Shown here in pieces: positions 16,515 to 23,627 of a stretch of DNA of 23,627 nucleotides. Origin of the DNA: Victivallales bacterium (GTDB taxonomy: Bacteria > Verrucomicrobiota > Lentisphaeria > Oligosphaerales > Oligosphaeraceae); NCBI GenBank assembly GCA_017431185.1, contig JAFRLP010000369.1, positions 1 through 23,627 on the forward strand, given 5' to 3'. Positions within the stretch are counted from its first letter, which is position 1, and each line of letters opens with the position of its first letter. The translations under genes and the position numbers were made by a program. The notes below the pieces were generated by a model that searched no databases, was not told the DNA's origin, and saw nothing but the letters and a program-made list of their open reading frames with translations.

Positions 16515-17276
16515 TCAATGGCCTATCGCCAGACGGTCCGCAAGGCGGTCGGGCAGTTTCGCATCCCTGATTTTTTTCTGGGTGGTCGCCAGGTCGTATT
16601 CCAGACGAAAAAGTTCGACAGTCGCCTCATCTGGCCTGTAGATGGCAAAGGCGGCACGGGGGTCTCCGTCTCTGGGCTGCCCCACGCTGCCGACATTGAA
16701 CAGGTATTTGCAGTTGGGCTGAATCTTCACGGGCTCTCCATCCTGGTACATGCATGTCGTGGTGTCACGGGCATCCTTGATGAAATACATCGGCATGTGG
16801 GTGTGTCCGCAGAAGCAGATGTCGTTGTGCTGGAACTGCATCGAGGCCATTGCGCTGAGGCGGTTGAAGATGTACCCCCACATGCCAGGACTGTCCAGAG
16901 TTCCATGGACAATGCTGAAGGGAGCCATGCCAAAACGGAAAATCTGCTTTTCGTATGGAAGTTCCGCCAGCCATCGGCGATCGTCTTTGGTGAGTTGGTC
17001 GCGCGTCCATTTCACCGCCAACGCCGCTGCGGGGTTGAAGCCGAGCAAATCACGTTCATTGCCGACATATTCGTCATGGTTGCCGCGCACCACGCCCAAT
17101 GGCTTGAGCTCCCGCAGCATGTCCAGGCACTCCTTCGGGTTGGCGTTGTAGCCCACAATGTCCCCTATGCAGACATACTGCGTCACCTCTAGTTCACGGG
17201 TCTTGGCCAGAACCGTCTGAAAAGCCTCCAGGTTGCCATGAATGTCACCCAGAATCGCAAAAACTTCTTTTCCCAT
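16515..17276 (-). CDS. Calcineurin-like metallophosphoesterase (YfcE/PF12850 type)
   Basis: This 253-residue cytoplasmic protein has all dinuclear metal ligands of the family: GDIHGN with Asp11 and His13, GDIVGY with Asp39, GNHDEY with Asn66 and His67, VHGT with His124, and GHTH with His158 and His160. NVGSVGQPRDGDPRAAFAI is the usual C-terminal strand pair of this subgroup. Such enzymes hydrolyse phosphodiesters or phosphomonoesters, but natural substrates are mostly unknown. It is the first gene of a run of five on the same strand, 18 bp before the GT9 gene, with a possible promoter upstream. A role in lipid or nucleotide-sugar turnover would fit the neighbours but cannot be shown here. Confidence 0.93.
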   Translation of the reverse strand: MGKEVFAILGDIHGNLEAFQTVLAKTRELEVTQYVCIGDIVGYNANPKECLDMLRELKPLGVVRGNHDEYVGNERDLLGFNPAAALAVKWTRDQLTKDDRRWLAELPYEKQIFRFGMAPFSIVHGTLDSPGMWGYIFNRLSAMASMQFQHNDICFCGHTHMPMYFIKDARDTTTCMYQDGEPVKIQPNCKYLFNVGSVGQPRDGDPRAAFAIYRPDEATVELFRLEYDLATTQKKIRDAKLPDRLADRLAIGH

Positions 17277-17318
17277 GTGAAAAACAATCCTTTTACTGCC
17301 GTTCTCTCCAAAACAATT

Positions 17319-17346
17319 AAGATAACCACTATGCGAAAAAATGCAA
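17319..17346 (-). promoter_or_regulatory. Possible promoter of the metallophosphoesterase-SppA operon
   Basis: TTGCAT (17346-17341), 16 bp, then TATCTT (17324-17319) on the minus strand, about 43 bp before the ATG. Hexamers and spacing are the same type as the pair in the 20445-20663 gap. The 17277-17351 gap holds no other clear feature. Confidence 0.42.
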
Positions 17347-17351
17347 ATGTC

Positions 17352-18731
17352 CTAATTGTTCAGGGAGTGAATCGGGGCGGGAATGCGACCGCCGAATTGG
17401 ATGAAACGGGCGGATTTGCCAGGGTTGCGCACCTCCATCACCGTTCCGCCGCCAAACAGACCGCCGAACTCCACACGCTCTCCAGGCCCTTTGCCTGGCA
17501 CGGGAATCAGACGCACCGCCGTGGTCTTCTTGTTGATCATGCCGATGGCCATCTCATCCGCAATGATGGCGGAAATGGTCTCCGCTGGCGTGTCGCCTGG
17601 AATGGCGATCATATCCAAGCCGACCGAGCAGACGCAGGTCATGGCCTCAAGTTTCTCCAGGCTGAGCTCCCCTTTGGTGGCCGCCTCCGCCAACGCCGAA
17701 TCCTCGCAGACAGGGATGAACGCCCCAGAAAGCCCTCCAACCGCCTGGGAGGCAAAGGCCCCGCCCTTTTTCACGGCGTCGTTCAGCAACGCAATGCACG
17801 CAGTCGAGCCTGGAGCGCCAATGGCGTCCAGTCCCAGGCATTGCAGAATCTCGCCGATGGAATCGCCGATTTTCGGCGTTGGAGCCAAAGAGAGATCGAC
17901 AATGCCGAACTGGGTGTTGAGACGCCTCGCCACTTCACGCCCAATCAACTCTCCGCAACGAGTCACGCGACAACTGGTCTGCTTGATCTCCTCCGCCAAA
18001 TCATCCAGTCCCAGTTTTTCAGGTCCCAGTTTGGCAATCAGCCGCTCCAGCGCCCGCTTGACGACGCCAGGGCCAGAGACACCGACGTTGATCACCGTGT
18101 CTGGCTCGCCATGCCCCAGATACGCTCCTGCCATAAAGGGATTGTCCTCTGGCTGGTTGGTGAACACCACCAGTTTGGCGCAGTCGAAGCCGTCACGCTC
18201 GCGGCTGTTCTCCGCCATCTCCAGCATAATCTGCCCAATGCGGCGCACTGCGGTCATGTTGATGCCAGCACGGCTGCTGCCCACGTTGATGGACGCGCAG
18301 ACCTTCTGCGTCTCGTGCAGCGCCTGCGGAAGCGACTCGATGAGCGTGTCATCCCCACGGCTGGCGCCCTTCTGAACCTGAGCGGTGTAGCCGCCCACAA
18401 TATCGACCCCGACCGAACGCGCCGCCTGGTCAAGAGCCTTGGCGAACAGGACAAAGGAATCCTGGTCAAAGCCCGCCACAACGTCCGCCGCAGGACTGAC
18501 CGCCAGGCGCTTGTTCACGATGGGAATGCCGTACTTGGCGACCATCGCCTCGCACGTCTCGACCAGATTACCTGCGCAACGCTCGATTTTCGCCACCACC
18601 TTGCGGCACAGCACATCTATGTCCGTGTCACGGCAATCCATCAAATTAACGCCCATGGTCACAGTGCGAACATCCAGATTCTGCTTCTGGACCATATCAA
18701 CCGTATTCAAAATCTGCTCGGTGCTGATCAT
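17352..18731 (-). CDS. UPF0210 / DUF711 ('PFL family') protein of unknown function
   Basis: This 459-residue cytoplasmic protein starts at the ATG at 18731, which has AAGGAG nine bases upstream; the frame continues to a TTG further up, but family members begin at this point (MISTEQILNTVDMV). Recognised segments are NLDVRTVTMGVNLMDCRDTD near the N-terminus, AVSPAADVVAGFDQDS, the stretch INVGSSRAGINMTAVRRIG, NVGVSGPGVVKRALE, LAPTPKIGDSIGEIL, APGSTACIALLNDAVKKGGA and GLSGAFIPVCEDSAL. Very high conservation over its whole length marks the UPF0210 family, which shares a fold with pyruvate-formate-lyase-like enzymes but has no C-terminal glycyl-radical loop. The ACT-domain partner (UPF0237) that often sits beside it in Firmicutes is not present here. 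Function is unknown. Confidence 0.93.
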   Translation of the reverse strand: MISTEQILNTVDMVQKQNLDVRTVTMGVNLMDCRDTDIDVLCRKVVAKIERCAGNLVETCEAMVAKYGIPIVNKRLAVSPAADVVAGFDQDSFVLFAKALDQAARSVGVDIVGGYTAQVQKGASRGDDTLIESLPQALHETQKVCASINVGSSRAGINMTAVRRIGQIMLEMAENSRERDGFDCAKLVVFTNQPEDNPFMAGAYLGHGEPDTVINVGVSGPGVVKRALERLIAKLGPEKLGLDDLAEEIKQTSCRVTRCGELIGREVARRLNTQFGIVDLSLAPTPKIGDSIGEILQCLGLDAIGAPGSTACIALLNDAVKKGGAFASQAVGGLSGAFIPVCEDSALAEAATKGELSLEKLEAMTCVCSVGLDMIAIPGDTPAETISAIIADEMAIGMINKKTTAVRLIPVPGKGPGERVEFGGLFGGGTVMEVRNPGKSARFIQFGGRIPAPIHSLNN

Positions 18732-18770
18732 CGCTGAAAACTCCTTGGAAATGATATTTGACAACCCTTA

Positions 18771-18799
18771 ACTATAATGCCGACACCCACAACTTTCAA
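18771..18799 (-). promoter_or_regulatory. Sigma70-type promoter of the UPF0210 gene
   Basis: TTGAAA (18799-18794), 17 bp, TATAGT (18776-18771) on the minus strand. This is near consensus, 40 bp upstream of the start codon, and leaves a short leader that contains the AAGGAG site. It is the strongest promoter match in the window. The rest of 18732-18842 shows nothing else clear. Confidence 0.6.
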
Positions 18800-18842
18800 A
18801 CAGGATACCAGCAGAGAATATACCAAAATCACCCGTCTCTTG

Positions 18843-20444
18843 TCAGTTTTTTAGGATAATCCAATGCCCATATCGTTTTCCGCCTTCACGTCTTATCTTC
18901 CCCAAAAGTTTCAATTGCCGGAAGATTCGTTCCGCTGTGCGCGTCGTGATGTGCAGTTTTGTTGCCAATTCCTTTGCCGTTGCTTGAGGATTCTCTTGAA
19001 TAAGCCTCAGGATAACGGTCTTGTTTTTTACCAAACCGACATCGACGTGCTCCAAACCGACATCGACGTGCTCCAAACCGACATCGACGTGCTCCAAACC
19101 GACATCGACGTGCTCCAAACCGACATCGCCGTGCTCCAAACCGACATTGCCGTGCTCCAAACCGACATCGCCAGTCACAACACCGACATCGCCAGCATTT
19201 ACTGGGTCGGTTACACCGACATTTTTGGATTCTACACCGACATTCTCGTCAGTAGCCAATGGGTTGAAATTCAAATTGCGATAAATCACGAACTTGACGA
19301 AGAAGTCGCCGCCGCTGATTTCCATTTCCTTTAGCCCCACCTCTTTCAGCAGCGAATTGACTTTTGGGATGCCGCTTCCCCAGGCCTCGATAAGTCCCAT
19401 ATAGGCGAATGCCTTGGCAATGGCCTCGTTGCGGATTTTGGAGAAGCCTGTCTTCATGTTCTCAATCGTCTGGTCGATGGGAAGTTTCCCTGGCGTCATG
19501 ACCTCTAGGCGGTCGTCATAAAGCGCGACTTGTATGTTTCCTGTCGCCAGATAACTACGATGAACGACGGAGTCAACCAAAATCTCACGGATGGCGTCGG
19601 GTGGAATCTCGTAAACATCCTGCCTGTAAAGCCCTCTGATTCTCGCTCCGAGCCTGATATTGCGCAAGACAAACTGAAAGGCCTCCTCCTGCTGCTCCTG
19701 TATGGGGCCCTCATACTCGCGTTTGTCTATGAAGTTTCCCTTCGTCGTGCCCTTGAAGACGGCGCATTGCGTCATCGTGGGAAGCAGGTAATGCCCAGTC
19801 AATAGCGCAAAGGCGTTGGTCGGGACAATCTCGTTGTCCTTTCTCGTCAGGATTCCCCAGGAGAGCAGTTGATTGCGGGTGACATCGCGCATCCGCTGTT
19901 TTCCCTCACCCAACTGACGATAGCGCATGGCAGTTTTCTGAAGCGAGTGGCAGAGAGCGCTGATGTCGTCTTCGGAAGCCTCCAGGCCAAGGCATACGGT
20001 CTTGTCGAAGAAGCGATGCGCCCCCTCGAACATCAACTCCTTGACCATGTACTCTTCCGCCTTCCGAGTCTCCGCCGCCACGCGGATGAACGTACCGTCC
20101 ATCATTCCCAGGGACTTCACATAGTAGGGACGCTGCCGCCCGATGTCAATTTCCACTACAATCAGGCTCTTCCCCCCCAACGTCAAAGGATAGACATTGG
20201 GCATGATGGCAGGTTCGCAGTTGTCGGAGATGATGTTCGTGATGGTGTCCATGTCCTGAAACAACGTCTCGTCGTTCATCCCGATGACGGCGTGGTCCTC
20301 GTTTCTGATGCCAAAGATAAAGCAACCTCCCTGACAGTTGGCGAAGGCCACCGCCGTCTTTAGAAACGTGACATCCTTCTGCGGCAGTTCCAGTTTAAAC
20401 TCCACATTCTTACCTTCAGTCTTGATGATGTCTCCAATATCCAT
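18843..20444 (-). CDS. AlbA_2 / HATPase_c_4 / winged-helix putative regulator (RecG-like 'ATP-binding protein')
   Basis: This 533-residue protein starts at the ATG at 20444 with AGGAGG just upstream (spacing 3); a longer frame reaching 20630 is less likely. Domains in order: AlbA_2 (Schlafen-like, formerly AAA_4) at about 8-125, with EFKLELP and NCQGGCFIFGIRNEDHAVIG; a middle region at 135-270; a GHKL-type HATPase at about 275-390, with PPDAIREILVDSVVHRSY, DDRLEVMTPGKLP and EAWGSGIPKV; a repeat linker of the form xDVGLEH (about 400-474); and a winged helix-turn-helix at 475-533 (KELATKLHITTRTAERIFRQ). This layout is common in bacterial proteins annotated as transcriptional regulators or RecG-like, but no helicase motifs are present. 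Function is unproven. It is divergent from the TRAP operon, with back-to-back promoters. Confidence 0.88.
   Translation of the reverse strand: MDIGDIIKTEGKNVEFKLELPQKDVTFLKTAVAFANCQGGCFIFGIRNEDHAVIGMNDETLFQDMDTITNIISDNCEPAIMPNVYPLTLGGKSLIVVEIDIGRQRPYYVKSLGMMDGTFIRVAAETRKAEEYMVKELMFEGAHRFFDKTVCLGLEASEDDISALCHSLQKTAMRYRQLGEGKQRMRDVTRNQLLSWGILTRKDNEIVPTNAFALLTGHYLLPTMTQCAVFKGTTKGNFIDKREYEGPIQEQQEEAFQFVLRNIRLGARIRGLYRQDVYEIPPDAIREILVDSVVHRSYLATGNIQVALYDDRLEVMTPGKLPIDQTIENMKTGFSKIRNEAIAKAFAYMGLIEAWGSGIPKVNSLLKEVGLKEMEISGGDFFVKFVIYRNLNFNPLATDENVGVESKNVGVTDPVNAGDVGVVTGDVGLEHGNVGLEHGDVGLEHVDVGLEHVDVGLEHVDVGLEHVDVGLVKNKTVILRLIQENPQATAKELATKLHITTRTAERIFRQLKLLGKIRREGGKRYGHWIILKN
19031..19198. repeat. 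21-bp tandem repeat coding for a heptapeptide repeat
   Basis: Eight adjacent 21-bp units lie inside the AlbA_2 gene. Units 1-4 (19031-19114) are identical and unit 7 and unit 8 are the most worn. On the coding strand they read as heptads of the type VDVGLEH or GDVGLEH, between the HATPase and the winged helix. The unit is a multiple of three, so copy number can change without a frameshift. The identical units suggest recent expansion by slippage or unequal recombination. Confidence 0.95.
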
Positions 20445-20477
20445 AGTCCTCCTATACACTATACGGATGATGTACAA

Positions 20478-20505
20478 AATATACCACTTGCCTGAGGATA
20501 TGCAA
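20478..20505 (-). promoter_or_regulatory. Probable promoter of the AlbA_2 gene
   Basis: TTGCAT (20505-20500), 16 bp, TATATT (20483-20478) on the minus strand, about 34 bp before the start codon. It is identical in hexamers and spacing to the divergent promoter of the TRAP operon at 20552-20579. The two share the 219-bp gap 20445-20663, which otherwise holds an A-run (20531-20539) and no supportable gene. Confidence 0.55.
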
Positions 20506-20551
20506 GCAAATGCCGTGAAATCACACACGCAAAAAAAAACGCTTTCCCGAT

Positions 20552-20579
20552 TTGCATCCCCGAAAAACAGTGTTATATT
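20552..20579 (+). promoter_or_regulatory. Probable promoter of the TRAP transporter operon
   Basis: TTGCAT (20552-20557), 16 bp, TATATT (20574-20579), about 85 bp upstream of the dctP start. It has the same form as the divergent AlbA_2 promoter, whose start region is only about 50 bp away, so a regulator bound between them could act on both. Confidence 0.55.
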
Positions 20580-20663
20580 AAAGCGATGTTTCGATACAGA
20601 GAAACATTTTTTCAGTGCAAAGTGTCCCAATCGTCCTCACACAAAAATAAAGGAGAAAGCAAA

Positions 20664-21671
20664 ATGAGAGCGTTTATGGTAGTAATGTTCAGCGCGGTGC
20701 TGGCCGTGCTGCTTGCCAGTTGCGGCAAGGAGAGTTCAGAGGTCATTGTGTTGAGTTACGCGAATTTTCCGCCGCCAGAGACCTTCCCCTGCGTGCAGAT
20801 GGAACGGTGGAAGGAGGAGGTGGAGAAACGCAGTGGCGGTCGCATCAGAATCAAGACCTATCCAGGCGGAACCTTGCTTGGCGCCAAGGAGATATATGAT
20901 GGCGTAGTCTCAGGAACGGCCGCCATCGGCAATTTCGCGATGAGTTACCAGCCAGGCCGATTCCCCGTCTCGGAGGCCGTTGACCTGCCGCATTTCTTCC
21001 CCGATTCCAAAACCGCAAGCCGTCGTCTCGCGGAGATGCTCAAGCAGGAGAATCCAGCGGAGTTCTCCGAGGTCAAGATACTGACCGCCTTCACCTGCCC
21101 GCCTGGAGTAATCATGAGCGCCAAACCCGTCGAATCGGTGACCGACCTGCAACGTTCGCCTCTGCGCAGTTCCGGCACCAGTCTGGAGGCGCTGAAACTG
21201 CTGGGGGCGGCTCCCGTCGCCATGCCGCAGTCCGATGTGCCCGATGCTCTGCACAAGGGTGTCATCAGCGGCATCGTCTCCTCTGGCGAGGTCATGAAGG
21301 ACATGAACTACGCCGCCTACTGCAAGAATGTCGTCGAGGCCAGGCTGCCTGTCATCAGTTTTGCCGTCGTGATGAACAGGAAACGCTGGGATGCACTCCC
21401 CGACGACCTCAAGAAAATCCTGGATGACCTTTATCTGGAGCAGGCCGACTGGACTGGAGCCTACGTTGACCAGCACGTGCAGGATGCCTTCCAGTGGTCC
21501 AAGGACACCCATCAGGTCCAAATCAGGCAAATCACCGACACCGAATTGGCCGACATCCGCACACGCCTTGCCCCGATCATGGAATCCTATGTCAAGCGCG
21601 TCGCCGCCAAAGGAATTGACGGGCAGAAACTCATCCAGTTCCTCCAATCTGACCAGGAGACCGCGAAATGA
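20664..21671 (+). CDS. dctP: TRAP transporter substrate-binding lipoprotein, DctP family
   Basis: This 335-residue protein starts at the ATG at 20664 with AAGGAG eight bases upstream; the frame runs further up without a good site. Residues 1-20 are a lipoprotein signal peptide with lipobox LLASC (Cys20), so it is anchored to a membrane instead of free in the periplasm. The DctP fold is visible: VIVLSYANFPPPETFPCVQMERWKEEVEKRSGGRIRIKTYPGGTLLG (split) at the N-terminus, IYDGVVSGTAAIGNF, and AAPVAMPQSDVPDALHKGVISG in the ligand-binding part. The family binds organic acids, often through an Arg; the usual LKGLKIR element here reads LQRSPLRSSG, so the ligand cannot be predicted. It is first of three coupled genes. 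Confidence 0.93.
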   Translation: MRAFMVVMFSAVLAVLLASCGKESSEVIVLSYANFPPPETFPCVQMERWKEEVEKRSGGRIRIKTYPGGTLLGAKEIYDGVVSGTAAIGNFAMSYQPGRFPVSEAVDLPHFFPDSKTASRRLAEMLKQENPAEFSEVKILTAFTCPPGVIMSAKPVESVTDLQRSPLRSSGTSLEALKLLGAAPVAMPQSDVPDALHKGVISGIVSSGEVMKDMNYAAYCKNVVEARLPVISFAVVMNRKRWDALPDDLKKILDDLYLEQADWTGAYVDQHVQDAFQWSKDTHQVQIRQITDTELADIRTRLAPIMESYVKRVAAKGIDGQKLIQFLQSDQETAK

Positions 21672-22246
21672 GGCGGCTGGTCAGACTGGAACGCTGGCTC
21701 TGCCTGACGGGCTTGGCTGTCGCGGGAACCTTGCTGTCCGTTCTTGTTCTGCTCTCTGGAATGAATGTGCTGGGACGGCTCGGCGGACATCCCATCAGCG
21801 GGAGTTACGAACTTTCAGGCTTTCTTGGAGCACTCATCGCAGCGCTCGCCCTGGCCGACACCCAGCGCAAACGCGGTCACGTGGAACTGGACATGTTCAC
21901 CCGCCATTACCCTCCTCTGGCCAAACGGCTGGTCGGTTCATTCAACATGTTCTGTGGCTTCCTCCTCCTGCTGGTTCTGGCCATACAGCAAATCAACCGC
22001 GCCAGACGCCTGCTGGCGGCGGGCGAACTCTCGGAAACGCTGCGGCTCTCCTACCCATGGCTCATCTTTGTCTGCGCAGGCGGACTTCTGCTGCTGGCAT
22101 GCGCCTATCTGACCGACTCCTGCTATCTACTGACTCGACGCGACCCCGACACCGAGGCTCTGACCAATGAGCATCGCAAAGGCGTGGTGACCGTCATCAA
22201 CGACGAAATCACCCTTCCCACGTCAAGGAAAGAACATGAACATTGA
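21668..22246 (+). CDS. dctQ: TRAP transporter small permease, DctQ family
   Basis: This 192-residue inner-membrane protein has four predicted spans, near 10-36, 46-66, 90-112 and 129-155. The DctQ pattern is present: LSGMNVLGRLGGHPISGSYEL (split) and DTQRKRGHVELDMF after the second span, which is the family motif (..R.G.HV.vD.l). The C-terminal tail beyond about 157 is hydrophilic and cytoplasmic. DctQ pairs with DctM to form the Na+-driven permease fed by DctP. The start overlaps the dctP stop by 4 bp and its end overlaps dctM by 11 bp. Confidence 0.93.
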   Translation: MRRLVRLERWLCLTGLAVAGTLLSVLVLLSGMNVLGRLGGHPISGSYELSGFLGALIAALALADTQRKRGHVELDMFTRHYPPLAKRLVGSFNMFCGFLLLLVLAIQQINRARRLLAAGELSETLRLSYPWLIFVCAGGLLLLACAYLTDSCYLLTRRDPDTEALTNEHRKGVVTVINDEITLPTSRKEHEH

Positions 22247-23558
22247 AATGCTCCTGGGTATATGCGGCATACTCGCCATGCTGCTGCTCATCCTGTTCGC
22301 TGGCATGTCACCAGGCCTCGCCATGCTCCTCGTCGGAACCATCGGATGCCTGGCGCTGGCACCTGAATTCTCCATGAGCGCACTGTTCGCAGGTCCCACA
22401 GGCGCAGAGGTCTGGAGCGTGTTCAGCAACTACGGCTTCACCGTCATTCCGCTGTTTGTCCTGCTGGGCGAGGCGATGTTCCACGCAGGCTACAGCGAAA
22501 GGCTCTTCCAGGCCGCCCAGACCTGGTTCGGGCAGAAGCGCGGCGGCCTGGCCATCACCACGCTGATGGCCTCGGCTGGCTTTTCCGCCATCTGCGGCTC
22601 CAACACAGCCACCGCTGCAACAATGGCCTGCGTCGCCCTCCCCCCCATGACCGAACGGAATTACCATCACGCCCTGAAATGCGGCAGCATCGCCGTCGGC
22701 TCCACGCTGGGCGTGGTCATTCCGCCATCCATTGTCCTGGTGGTCTATGGCCTGTACACTGGAGTAAGCATTGCCAAACTATTCGCGGGCAGCATCCTGC
22801 CTGGCGGAATGCTGACCCTGGGCTTTGTCGCCACCGTGCTGGTGCTCTGCGCCTTCCATCGTGACTGGGCGCCAGGCGGACAGCCGCATACGATGGCAGA
22901 GAGAATCCGCAGTCTTGGCGGTGTGCTGGAGGTCACGGTGCTCTTTGTCCTCATCATGGGGGCGATGTTCACAGGCATCGTCACGCCCACCGAGGCGGCG
23001 GGATTCGGCACGTTCTGCGGCATCGCCTGGTGTCTCCTGCGCCGTCACCTGAATTGGCAGGGACTGGTCAAATCACTGACCGACACTCTGCACATATCGG
23101 GGATGGTTTTCCTCATTCTGGCAGGGGCGACAGTGTTCGGAAAATTCCTGGTGATGACTCGTCTTCCCTTCATGCTGGCCGATGCCGTGGCGCGGCTCTC
23201 CCTCCCTCCTTTCCTGGTACTGCTCTCCATCGCACTCTGCTATCTGGTTGGCGGTTGCCTGATGGACTCCCTGGCGTTCCTGATGATTTCCCTGCCTTTG
23301 TTCCAGCCACTGGTCCTACAGCTGGGATATGACCCCGTGTGGTTCGGTCAGGTGGTCTGCCTGGTGACGACACTCGGCGCCGTCACGCCTCCCGTCGGCG
23401 TCTCCAGTTTCATTGTCGCCGGCATGAGCAAGGACACCAGCGCCGCCGAGGTCTTCAAAGGGAGCATGTTCTTTCTGCCTGCCTACGCCTGCGCATTCCT
23501 CGCGCTGGTGCTATTTCCCAACGGCATGGTGGCCTGGCTCGCCAATATGGTGAAATAG
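22236..23558 (+). CDS. dctM: TRAP transporter large permease, DctM family
   Basis: This 440-residue inner-membrane protein has many hydrophobic spans over its whole length, the normal size for DctM. Family motifs seen: GGLAITTLMASAGFSAICGS followed by NTATAATMA (near 101-130), the Na+/substrate site region; GSTLGVVIPPSIVLVVYG (about 153-170); TPTEAAGFGTFCGI (near 250); and TLGAVTPPVGVSSFIVAG in the C-terminal repeat. The two inverted repeats of the elevator-type fold are intact. The ATG at 22236 has AAGGAAAG upstream and lies within the end of dctQ. It is the last gene of the operon, followed by an inverted repeat. Confidence 0.96.
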   Translation: MNIEMLLGICGILAMLLLILFAGMSPGLAMLLVGTIGCLALAPEFSMSALFAGPTGAEVWSVFSNYGFTVIPLFVLLGEAMFHAGYSERLFQAAQTWFGQKRGGLAITTLMASAGFSAICGSNTATAATMACVALPPMTERNYHHALKCGSIAVGSTLGVVIPPSIVLVVYGLYTGVSIAKLFAGSILPGGMLTLGFVATVLVLCAFHRDWAPGGQPHTMAERIRSLGGVLEVTVLFVLIMGAMFTGIVTPTEAAGFGTFCGIAWCLLRRHLNWQGLVKSLTDTLHISGMVFLILAGATVFGKFLVMTRLPFMLADAVARLSLPPFLVLLSIALCYLVGGCLMDSLAFLMISLPLFQPLVLQLGYDPVWFGQVVCLVTTLGAVTPPVGVSSFIVAGMSKDTSAAEVFKGSMFFLPAYACAFLALVLFPNGMVAWLANMVK

Positions 23559-23590
23559 TCCTGCCCAACCTGACAGACATGAGGTTGACC

Positions 23591-23627
23591 GGCGTGGTTC
23601 AATACAGGGAACATCCTGAACCACGCC
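23591..23627 (+). terminator. Perfect inverted repeat after dctM, probable terminator
   Basis: GGCGTGGTTCA (23591-23601) and TGAACCACGCC (23617-23627) are perfect 11-bp arms with a 15-nt loop, 32 bp past the dctM stop. The right arm ends exactly at the window edge, so a following T-run cannot be checked. It would suit the end of the TRAP operon. Confidence 0.6.

Noticed and set aside
18758..18778. TTGACA and TATAAT on the plus strand
   Set aside because: The hexamers are perfect but the spacer is only 9 bp, and no plus-strand gene follows. The bases overlap the real minus-strand promoter region.
18864..19334. Plus-strand frame with repeated TDIDVLQ units
   Set aside because: It is the 21-bp tandem repeat read on the opposite strand. 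The minus-strand frame continues into a winged helix and is the real one.
20586..20663. 26-residue N-terminal extension of DctP
   Set aside because: The internal ATG at 20664 has a good Shine-Dalgarno sequence and begins the lipoprotein signal peptide, which an extension would bury.
1..23627. Insertion sequences, CRISPR arrays, tRNA or rRNA genes
   Set aside because: No transposase, spaced direct-repeat array, or tRNA/rRNA signature was seen on either strand. The only tandem repeat is the coding one at 19031-19198.

Overview
The window is GC-rich bacterial chromosome, densely coded and nearly all on the minus strand; only the last 3 kb is on the plus strand. The best taxonomic clue is a five-gene block on the left. 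Its gene order and protein architectures match the Akkermansia muciniphila Amuc_1102-1101-1100-1099-1098 pilus-like locus. With the Gram-negative YidC, a GT9 (LPS-type) glycosyltransferase and a TRAP transporter, this points to a member of Verrucomicrobiota or a close PVC relative (for example Kiritimatiellia or Lentisphaeria). The assignment is inferred from the genes; there is no rRNA in the window.

Layout on the minus strand, in transcription order from right to left. (1) 18843-20444: AlbA_2/HATPase/winged-helix regulator carrying a 21-bp tandem repeat that encodes a seven-residue repeat. (2) 17352-18731: UPF0210 (DUF711, 'PFL family') protein with its own promoter. (3) 17276 down to 11642: tightly packed envelope operon of metallophosphoesterase, GT9 glycosyltransferase, secreted beta-rich protein of unknown function, SppA protease and family 5 solute-binding protein, with ATGA and TGATG junctions. 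(4) 11502 down to 8230: classic rpmH-rnpA-yidD-yidC-khpB (jag) cluster; the 44-aa ribosomal protein L34 gene is at 11368-11502. (5) guaB (IMP dehydrogenase), preceded by three consecutive perfect inverted repeats. (6) 6430 down to the left edge: the Amuc_1102-1098-like operon, made of a periplasmic protein, a PilM-PilN fusion, two PilO/PilP-position membrane proteins and an outer-membrane secretin truncated by the window edge.

On the plus strand, divergent from the AlbA_2 gene, is a complete TRAP transporter operon (DctP lipoprotein, DctQ, DctM). It ends in a perfect 11-bp inverted repeat at the window edge.

In the pilus-like operon, the cytoplasmic actin-like PilM domain is fused through one membrane span to a PilN-like periplasmic domain. 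The two following proteins each have a single N-terminal membrane span and would link it to the secretin. No pilin, PilB, PilC or PilT gene is visible here, so whether this builds a pilus, a pseudopilus or only an envelope-spanning complex is open. Unusual points are a zinc-ribbon plus Ca-loop module in the Amuc_1099-like protein and Gly-rich or Gly/Arg-rich tracts in four of the five proteins.

Intergenic regions are short (longest 219 bp, at 20445-20663). Several hold a recurring promoter form, TTGCAT-16-TATATT or TTGAAA-17-TATAGT. No tRNA, rRNA, insertion sequence or CRISPR array was seen.
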